7,765 nt of DNA from Bacteroidales bacterium (GTDB taxonomy: Bacteria > Bacteroidota > Bacteroidia > Bacteroidales > WCHB1-69). The stretch spans positions 1 through 7,765 of the forward strand of contig JAAYRN010000025.1 of NCBI GenBank assembly GCA_012518765.1. Reading direction: 5' to 3'. Positions 1 through 6,300 of this stretch are shown piece after piece. A model generated the notes under the pieces. That model saw nothing but the letters and a program-made list of their open reading frames with translations. It was not told the DNA's origin and did not search any database. How positions within the stretch are numbered: position 1 is the first letter of the stretch; each line of letters starts with the position of its first letter. A program made the position numbers and the translations under genes.

Positions 1-785
1 CGAAAAGTTTGTTTACCGTCCCACCATCCGCTGTCCAAAGCAAGTTGAAATACATTGTCGGAGTACATGAAATGCTCTTTGTCGTTTGTGTCTATTTCTT
101 TGATAGTGCTTGCGTTAGCATTTACAGAAACGTGGTCATCGGGAACGCGTTGAGCAGCCCAAACAGCTCCTTTGTTTCCCTTGCCTGCTCCCATTATTTC
201 TAAGTGCCACACTTCTTGTTTATCGGCAATGGTTAAACATTCGCCTGCATCTATCCAGCCGTATACTTTTAGCAATTCGCCCGCAACAGTAATGGCTTGA
301 CGTGCCGTAGAGCAACGCTCCAACATCAAGGTACATAAGCGTTGACAATCAATAAGTCCTATGTCTGATTTTAGGCTTGCTCTGCCTCCAAAAGTCGACT
401 CGCCTATGCCCAATTGTTTTTCGTTCATACAGGGATATGCGGAGTTGAAATAAGCGTATGTATAAGGAACTTGAGGGATAACTCCCACAGAATCATTTTT
501 ATAACTTACCATAGGGTTCTCGTTGCCCCACAAACGTTTGTACATGGTAACGGTAGAACCGGGGGCGTGTTTGCGAGCCGGTGTAACGAATATATTGGAA
601 CGTGTACGGTGGCTGTCGTCTGTGTGTGAGGTGCGTACCGAACCATCGTCTGTAGCTTTTTTACCCATGGTAATGGTGGTACATTCGTTTAAGGAATCTA
701 AACCAATAACAGGGTTTGTTTGTGATTGTAAACTAAGGTTTAATAAGAAAAATACAATACTTAATCCTAATAATTTTTTTATCAT
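1..785 (-). CDS. Secreted C69/U34-family dipeptidase, N-terminal part (runs off left edge)
   Basis: Partial gene: 261 codons are visible from an ATG at 785 to the left edge, without a stop. The start is supported by a signal peptide right after it (MIKKLLGLSIVFFLLN, then a polar stretch ending QSQT). The next landmark is Cys35 in the motif CTTITMGKKATDDGSV followed by HTDD (residues 54-57). This is the hallmark N-terminal nucleophile region of peptidase family C69 (old name U34, PepD-like dipeptidases), in which the preceding propeptide is removed so that Cys becomes the new N-terminus. Later stretches such as YAYFNSAYPCMNEKQLGIGEST and the segment around GWIDAGECLTIADKQEVWHLE also fit the family. 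The likely role is cleavage of dipeptides in the periplasm or outside the cell. Bacteroidetes members are usually about 500-600 residues, so roughly half is missing. It is the last gene of the minus-strand row and has its own promoter. Confidence 0.88.
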   Translation of the reverse strand, partial: MIKKLLGLSIVFFLLNLSLQSQTNPVIGLDSLNECTTITMGKKATDDGSVRTSHTDDSHRTRSNIFVTPARKHAPGSTVTMYKRLWGNENPMVSYKNDSVGVIPQVPYTYAYFNSAYPCMNEKQLGIGESTFGGRASLKSDIGLIDCQRLCTLMLERCSTARQAITVAGELLKVYGWIDAGECLTIADKQEVWHLEIMGAGKGNKGAVWAAQRVPDDHVSVNANASTIKEIDTNDKEHFMYSDNVFQLALDSGWWDGKQTF

Positions 786-819
786 TTTCTTTTCGTTAAA
801 ATATGAATAAATTACATTG

Positions 820-854
820 CAAAAGTAGCATTTTTTTGCCATTTTTAAAAACAA
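820..854 (-). promoter_or_regulatory. Bacteroidetes-type promoter of the C69 dipeptidase gene
   Basis: Read on the minus strand, 827-820 is TACTTTTG, a full match to the Bacteroidetes -7 consensus TAnnTTTG. A TTG at 854-852, overlapping the prmA stop codon, may be the -33 element, but the 24-nt spacer is slightly long. The predicted start of transcription is near 813, giving a leader of about 28 nt before the ATG at 785. No Shine-Dalgarno sequence is evident. Confidence 0.6.
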
Positions 855-1688
855 TTATAGATAAAATTTGGCTGCCACCCACTTATTTTTCTCTTTATGA
901 GAGTGATAATGCAGTTTTAATTGGCTTGCTTTGTTTTTTATATGATGTAAATCTTCGGTTTCATAAAATCCGCTTAGCAATATAATTCCATTGGGATTTA
1001 TGTGCTTGCTGTAGATTTCCATATCACGCATTAATATATTCCGATTGATATTGGCTATAATGAGGTCGAAGGTTTGATGGGGTATGTTTTTGGCATCGCC
1101 TAATAGGCAGTGTATGTTTGAAATACGATTGCGTTCTATGTTTTCCATGCAATTGGAGTATGCCCATTCGTCGTTGTCGATGGCAACTACGGAATTGGCT
1201 CCTCGCATGGAGGCTAAAATTGCCAAAACACCCGTTCCTGTTCCCATGTCCAACACTTGCTTGTGTTCACAGTTTTCCGTTAATAAATAACGTATCATAA
1301 GCTCTGTGGTTTCGTGGTGGGCGGTACCAAACGACATTTTGGGTTCAATTTCTATTTCATACATCACATCCTTGCGGGATTCATGAAAAGGAGCACGTAT
1401 ATAACATTGATTTTCAATTAACACAGCGGTATAATTGTTTTCCCAAATAGCATTCCAATTTTGGTTTTCTATTTCGGTAATGTTATAGGTAAATGTAAAG
1501 GCTGCATCGGCAGTAAGAGGTAAATGCTCTAATTTTTCCTTATCAAACAATGAAATGGGAATATATGCCAATATTCCAGTGTCGGTTTCCATAAAACTTT
1601 CGTAATCCATTGCTGAAAGCAGGGCAATGAGAATATCCTTGCCTATTTCTGGTGGCTGAACCTGAAAATCAACTTCTATATACTTCAC
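855..1688 (-). CDS. prmA: Ribosomal protein L11 methyltransferase
   Basis: A 277-residue protein. PrmA uses S-adenosylmethionine to methylate lysines and the N-terminal amine of ribosomal protein L11 in the cytoplasm. About residues 1-110 form the variable L11-recognition part. The linker signature SFGTAHHETT is at 119-128, SAM motif I (VLDMGTGTGVLAILA) at 145-159, the acidic ribose-binding residue in AIDND at 169-173, and the family loop IANINRNIL at 211-219. Length is within the usual range. The start codon is GTG at 1688-1686, placed directly after the TAA stop of tpiA with no intervening base. No ATG lies close by that would keep the conserved N-terminus, so translational coupling to tpiA is likely. 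It must be transcribed from tpiA or further upstream. Confidence 0.93.
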   Translation of the reverse strand: MKYIEVDFQVQPPEIGKDILIALLSAMDYESFMETDTGILAYIPISLFDKEKLEHLPLTADAAFTFTYNITEIENQNWNAIWENNYTAVLIENQCYIRAPFHESRKDVMYEIEIEPKMSFGTAHHETTELMIRYLLTENCEHKQVLDMGTGTGVLAILASMRGANSVVAIDNDEWAYSNCMENIERNRISNIHCLLGDAKNIPHQTFDLIIANINRNILMRDMEIYSKHINPNGIILLSGFYETEDLHHIKNKASQLKLHYHSHKEKNKWVAAKFYL

Positions 1689-2465
1689 TTAGTTTGATTT
1701 TACACTTGTTTCGGCGGCATTGATAATTTCGATAAATTCCTCAGCTTTTAGCGAAGCTCCTCCTATCAATCCTCCGTCCACATCTTGACAGGAAAATAAT
1801 TCAAGGGCATTTTTGCTGTTACAGCTTCCACCGTAAAGAATATAGGTATTGTATGCAACTTCTACACTGTATTGTTTTTCAATTAATTGCCTAATATGCG
1901 CATGCATTTTCTGGGCTTGCTCGGGAGTAGCTGTAAGTCCAGTGCCAATTGCCCATACGGGTTCATAAGCGATAATGATGCGTTCAAAAGCATCTTTATC
2001 TAAATAAAACAATCCTTTAGTTAGTTGATTTTCTACAATTTTAAATTCTTCTCCTTTTTCGCGTTCGCTCAATTGTTCGCCTATGCAGAAAATAGGAACT
2101 ATATCTTTTTCCAATAAACGAAGTACTTTGGTAGCCAATACTTCATCGCTTTCTTGAAAATGAGCCCTGCGTTCGGAATGACCTACTATACAAAAATCGA
2201 CTCCTGCCGATTTTATCATTTCCGCACTTATTTCTCCTGTAAATGCTCCTGATTTTTCGGAACTTACATTTTGAGCCCCTACCGAAAATTTACTTTCTTC
2301 CGATACATCGGCAGCCATTTCTAAATACAGAAAAGGAGGGCATATAATGATTTCGGTGTTTAGTGGCATATCGTCAATGCCTTCGGCTACAGCAACTAAC
2401 AATTCTTCGGCTTCCGAAAATGTTTTGTTCATTTTCCAGTTTCCTGCTACAATTTTATTTTTCAT
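1689..2465 (-). CDS. tpiA: Triosephosphate isomerase
   Basis: A complete 258-residue enzyme that interconverts dihydroxyacetone phosphate and glyceraldehyde 3-phosphate in glycolysis and gluconeogenesis (cytoplasmic TIM barrel, normally a dimer). All key positions are visible: Asn9 and Lys11 in VAGNWKMN, the electrophile His96 in VGHSERR, the catalytic base Glu168 in AYEPVWAIGTG, which leads into flexible loop 6, and the phosphate-binding segments YGGSCNSKNA (211-220) and DGGLIGGASL (230-239). A Cys at 215 replaces the Val of the textbook YGGSV motif. The ATG at 2465 gives the standard N-terminus MKNKIVAGNWKMN. A 91-bp spacer separates it from the DUF1573 gene upstream on the same strand, and prmA follows with zero spacing. 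Only a weak promoter candidate (CATTTTTG at 2502-2495) lies in the spacer, so read-through from DUF1573 is possible. Confidence 0.97.
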   Translation of the reverse strand: MKNKIVAGNWKMNKTFSEAEELLVAVAEGIDDMPLNTEIIICPPFLYLEMAADVSEESKFSVGAQNVSSEKSGAFTGEISAEMIKSAGVDFCIVGHSERRAHFQESDEVLATKVLRLLEKDIVPIFCIGEQLSEREKGEEFKIVENQLTKGLFYLDKDAFERIIIAYEPVWAIGTGLTATPEQAQKMHAHIRQLIEKQYSVEVAYNTYILYGGSCNSKNALELFSCQDVDGGLIGGASLKAEEFIEIINAAETSVKSN

Positions 2466-2556
2466 ATCGATTCTATTTATTTATTTTCAACAAACAAAAA
2501 TGGCTTAATAGCATTATTAAACCATTCTTATTCAACATATTTAATTAAATATTCTC

Positions 2557-3048
2557 TTAAAAAGGTTGTTTAGATGTTTGCTTAGATTCTACGGGACTTT
2601 GTGATTTTTCGGGAAGAGTTTCAGCGGGTTTTGCCGATACATTACCCTTGATATACAATTCAATAGTTCCATTTTCGGCATTGGATATTACGGTAACTCT
2701 TTTGTTGATAGTTCCCAATCGCGAAGTGTTGTATTTGACTTTGATAACTTCTGTTTTTCCTCCCATAATGGGTTCTTTGGGCCAAGCAGGCACCGTACAG
2801 CCGCAGGAAGAATATACATTGGTTAAAATTAAAGGCTCTTTGCCGGTGTTTTTAAACTTAAATTCGCATTCTCCGTCATCGCCTTGCATGATGTTTCCAT
2901 AATTGTGTGTGGTTTTATCAAATTGAATAACAGGAGCTTTTGATTTTTTCTTGCTGCCTTCTTTGCTTTGACCTTGAACAGATAGTGTTGAAAACGAGAA
3001 ACACAACACAAGCAAACACAACACACGTAATAATTTATTATTTTTCAT
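2557..3048 (-). CDS. Exported DUF1573 domain protein
   Basis: A 163-residue protein with a Sec signal peptide (hydrophobic core LLRVLCLLVLCFSFSTLSV, probable cleavage near residue 26) and no lipobox, so the mature form is probably periplasmic or surface-exposed. Residues about 40-137 match DUF1573, a small immunoglobulin-like beta domain very common in Bacteroidetes. The markers are FDKTTHNYGNIMQGD, EFKFKNTGKEPLILTNVYSSCGCTVP with the CGCT motif at 82-85, the KVKYNTSRLG strand, and the closing strand IELYIKGNVSA. The last 25 residues are a low-complexity tail rich in Pro, Ser, Lys and Gln. The molecular function of the family is not established. It heads the minus-strand row, has a strong promoter, and is transcribed away from cas9. 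Confidence 0.9.
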   Translation of the reverse strand: MKNNKLLRVLCLLVLCFSFSTLSVQGQSKEGSKKKSKAPVIQFDKTTHNYGNIMQGDDGECEFKFKNTGKEPLILTNVYSSCGCTVPAWPKEPIMGGKTEVIKVKYNTSRLGTINKRVTVISNAENGTIELYIKGNVSAKPAETLPEKSQSPVESKQTSKQPF

Positions 3049-3085
3049 TTCTATAAAATTTAACTTGATTTAAAATAAGCATTTG

Positions 3086-3117
3086 CAAAAATAAATATTA
3101 TTTGAATGTAATTCAAA
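3086..3117 (-). promoter_or_regulatory. Bacteroidetes-type promoter of the DUF1573 gene
   Basis: On the minus strand TTTG (3117-3114) is followed after a 20-nt spacer by TATTTTTG (3093-3086). Both match the Bacteroidetes -33 and -7 boxes (TTTG and TAnnTTTG) with normal spacing. Transcription would begin near 3079, leaving a leader of about 30 nt before the ATG at 3048. The leader is AT-rich and has no evident Shine-Dalgarno site. This is the best-matching promoter in the window. Confidence 0.75.
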
Positions 3118-3172
3118 AATATTTTCATTTTTTTTAATTTACAGCGTAAATTTTTCAATTGCTTGGGTACAA

Positions 3173-3258
3173 ATAAAAACGAGATGTCTTGGTAGACACC
3201 CCGTAGTAAATGTTTTCACAACGGAATAATCCTTATTGTGAATTGCTTTAATTTTTTG
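3173..3258 (-). ncRNA. Probable tracrRNA of the type II CRISPR-Cas system
   Basis: A small RNA gene of about 86 nt, transcribed divergently from cas9. In cas9 systems tracrRNA pairs with the crRNA repeat, directs its maturation and anchors the duplex in Cas9. Read on the minus strand, its 5' part (about 3258-3235) contains AAAGCAATTCACAA, complementary to a repeat beginning TTGTGAATTGCTTT. That resembles, from memory, the GTTGTGATTTGCTTT start of known Bacteroidetes type II-C repeats. Next comes AAGGATTATTCC, a nexus-like segment, then TTGTGAAAAC, and finally a terminator hairpin with a T-run. A -7 box sits just upstream. Ends are estimates from the promoter and terminator. The assignment rests on position next to cas9, architecture and the repeat-like anti-repeat; no array is in the window to prove the pairing. 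A stray degenerate repeat is the alternative, but it would not explain the promoter and terminator. Confidence 0.82.
3175..3203 (-). terminator. Intrinsic terminator of the tracrRNA
   Basis: On the minus strand the stem CGGGGTGTCT (3203-3194) pairs with AGACATCTCG (3189-3180) across the loop ACCA. That is ten base pairs, two of them G-U. It is followed at once by TTTTT (3179-3175) and then ATTT. It is the only GC-rich hairpin with a T-run that I found in the intergenic regions. On the plus strand it lacks a T-run, so it acts in one direction only and probably also forms the 3' hairpin of the mature tracrRNA. Confidence 0.85.
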
Positions 3259-3263
3259 TACTG

Positions 3264-3290
3264 CAAAGGTATAATTATTTTTTATACAAA
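3264..3290 (-). promoter_or_regulatory. Promoter of the tracrRNA
   Basis: On the minus strand TACCTTTG (3271-3264) is a full match to the Bacteroidetes -7 box. TTTG at 3290-3287 is a candidate -33 box, but the 15-nt spacer is shorter than the usual 17-23. Transcription would start near 3258, exactly at the beginning of the anti-repeat, which is what a compact tracrRNA would need. Confidence 0.65.
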
Positions 3291-3314
3291 GTGTATTTTT
3301 TTGAAAAAAAAGAC

Positions 3315-3322
3315 TATTTTTG
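3315..3322 (+). promoter_or_regulatory. Candidate -7 box of the cas9 promoter
   Basis: TATTTTTG matches the Bacteroidetes -7 consensus TAnnTTTG and lies 28 bp before the cas9 ATG, so the leader would be about 20 nt. No good -33 box is seen at the normal distance. The nearest TTTG (3300-3303) leaves only 11 nt. The promoter may therefore be weak or depend on an activator. The leader has no clear Shine-Dalgarno site. Confidence 0.5.
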
Positions 3323-3350
3323 TGAAAATCTTTTCGCAAAAATATAGAGT

Positions 3351-6300
3351 ATGAAAAAAATATTAGGTTTAGACTTAGGTACCAACTCAATAGGGTGGGC
3401 GTATGTTATTGAAGATGAAAGTTTTGAGAACTCAGAAATTAAGCAAATCGGAGTACGAGTAAACCCTTTAACTACTGACGAGCAGAGTAATTTTGAAAAG
3501 GGAAAATCCTTTTCAATAAACAAAGATAGGACATTAAAACGAGGAGCAAGGCGAAACCTCAATCGCTATCAAGACAGGAGGAGAAATTTAATCGAAGTTT
3601 TGAGAAATGCAAATATCATTGGACATAATACTATTCTTACGGAAAATGGTAAAAATACAACCCATCAAACTTGGGAGTTAAGAGCAAAATCTGCTTCTGA
3701 AAGGATTGAAAAAGAAGAATTAGCTCGTGTACTGTTGGCAATCAATAAAAAACGTGGATATAGAAGTTCCCGAAAGGTGAAAAATGAAGAAGATGGGCAA
3801 ATTATTGATGGAATGGCAGTTGCAAAGCAACTTTATGAAGAAAATATAACTCCCGGACAATTAGTTTTTCAACGATTGATGGAAGGAAAAAAATCAATAC
3901 CTGATTTTTATAGGTCGGATTTACAGACTGAATTTGACAAAGTATGGAATTTCCAAAAACAAATCTATCCTGAAATTTTAACCGATAGTTTTTATGATGA
4001 ACTGAAAGGGAAAGGGCAAAAAGCTACTTCTGCCTTATTTTGGAAAACATACGGTTTTAATACTGCGGAAATTAAAGATTTAGATGAAGATTTGAAAAAC
4101 GAGAAAACTATAAAGTTAACTAAAAGGCAACAAAAGAAATTACAAGAATATAAATGGCGAAGCGAGGCGGTTTTCAAACAGCTTGAAAAAGAGGAAGTTG
4201 CTTTTGTCTTAACAGAAATAAATAACAATTTAAATAATTCAAGTGGTTATCTTGGGGCAATTTCAGATAGAAGTAAGGAATTGTTCTTCAATAAACAGAC
4301 TGTTGGTCAATATTTGTATCAACAAATCAAGGAAAATCGTCATACTCCTTTAAAAAATCAGGTGTTTTATCGTCAGGATTATTTAGATGAATTTGAGAAA
4401 ATATGGGAAACCCAATCTAAGTATCATTCCGAATTAACAGAAAAACTTAAAACAGAAATTCGAGACATCGTTATTTTTTATCAAAGAAAACTGAAATCTC
4501 AAAAAGGTTTAATTAGTTTTTGTGAGTTTGAAAGCAAGGAAATAGAAATAAATGGCAAGAAAAAGACAATTGGATTACGTGTTGCTCCAAAATCCTCATT
4601 TTTGTTTCAAGAATTTAAAATTTGGCAAAATCTAAATAATGTAGTAATACGCAAAAAGGGCAATAAAAAACGCACAGTAAAACAAGACAATCAGGCAAGT
4701 CTTTTTGAAGAAGAAAAAGAAATATTTGTTCTTGATTTAGAGTCAAAGCAACTTTTGTTTGATGAATTAAACTTTAAAGGTAATTTAAACGCTAATAAAA
4801 TCATAGAGTTATTAGGTTACAAACCTACTGACTGGGAAATGAATTACAGTCAGTTAGAAGGCAATCGCACCAATAAGGCATTGTATGAAGCGTATTTAAA
4901 GATTTTAGAAACAGAAGGTTATGATGTAAAAGAAATTTTAAAAGTAAAATCAAATAAAGATGAAGTTGAATTGGACGAATTAAAAATTTCTGCTATTGAA
5001 ATAAAAAATATGGTTCGAGATATTTTTCAAGTGTTAAAAATTGATACTGAAATCTTAGAATTTGATGCAGAGTTAGATGGAAAGGATTTTGAAAACCAAA
5101 AGTCTTATCAATTATGGCATTTGTTGTACTCGTACGAAAGTGATAATTCCCAAAGTGGAAACGAGACTTTATATAAGTTGTTAGAAAAGAAATTTGGTTT
5201 TACAAAAGAACACGGTCAGATTTTAGCTAATGTTTCATTGCAAGATGATTATGGTAATCTTTCAACCAAAGCAATGCGGAATATTTATCCATTTATTAAA
5301 GAAAATCAATTTAGTATGGCTTGTGAATTAGCAGGTTATCGTCATTCTAAGCATTCTTTAACCAAGGAAGAAATAGAAAATAGACAATTAGATGATAAAT
5401 TAGAACCCTTAAAAAAGAATAGTTTACGCCAGCCTGTAGTAGAAAAAATTCTTAATCAAATGGTTAATGTAGTTAATACATTGATTGACAAGGAAAATGA
5501 CCAATTAGAGGCAGAAGGGAAAGAAAGAAATTTTCGTTTTGATGAAGTTCGTATTGAATTAGCACGTGAACTAAAGAAAAATGCTAAAGAAAGAGCAGAA
5601 ATGACAGTTAGTGTTAATGCGGGAAAATTAGCTCATGAAAAGATTTTCAATATACTACAAACAGAGTTTAGCATTAAGAACCCAACCCGAAACGATATTA
5701 TTCGCTATCGTTTATATGAAGAATTAAAGAATAATGGTTACAAAGATTTATATACAGATAAGTATATTCCAAGGGAAATTTTATTTAGTAAACAAGTAGA
5801 TATTGAACATATTATTCCACAATCTCGATTGTTTGACAATAGTTTTTCTAATAAAACAATTGTGTATCGTGAAACCAACTTAGATAAAGGTAACCAAACA
5901 GCATATGATTATATAGAAAGCAAATTTAGCAATGAAGATTTGGAGAAGTATGTAGGTCGAATAACCTCGTTAAACAAAACTTGGTCTAAAGATAAACCAG
6001 AAGAAGGAATTTCCAAAGCAAAATATAAAAAGCTACTTAAAAAAGAATCTGAAATCGGAGACGGATTTATAGAAAGAGATTTGAGAGAAAGCCAATACAT
6101 TGCTAAAAAAGCGAAAGAAATGCTATTTAACATAACCCGCTCTGTGGTTTCTACTTCGGGAAATATTACAAACAGGTTACGTGAAGATTGGGATTTAATT
6201 AATGTGATGAAAGAATTGAATCTTCCTAAATACAGAGAATTGGGACTTACAGAAATGGAAGAGCGTAAGTATGGACAACAAGTAGAAGTAATTAAAGATT

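Noticed and set aside
9..1300. Plus-strand open frames opposite the dipeptidase and prmA
   Set aside because: They are shadows of the minus-strand genes, which carry clear family motifs; these translations match nothing.
2505..2552. Inverted repeats in the DUF1573-tpiA spacer (TTAATA-GCAT-TATTAA at 2505-2520 and the 16-bp palindrome at 2537-2552) as terminator or operator
   Set aside because: The arms consist only of A and T, no T-run follows, and such palindromes arise readily by chance in AT-rich spacers.
3153..3175. A second repeat-like segment (CAATTGCTTGGGTACAAA) beyond the tracrRNA terminator
   Set aside because: The similarity to the anti-repeat region is limited to about eight bases (AATTGCTT), too short to support a repeat remnant.
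3235..3270. A lone CRISPR repeat on the plus strand before cas9
   Set aside because: The sequence does resemble a repeat start (TTGTGAATTGCTTT), but there is no second copy or spacer in the window. The minus strand has promoter and terminator, so an anti-repeat is the better reading.
3139..3390. Minus-strand open frame of 83 codons covering the cas9 leader and tracrRNA region
   Set aside because: It spans a tracrRNA promoter and terminator, overlaps the cas9 start, has no recognisable domain and has an unusual composition. The RNA gene explains the region better.
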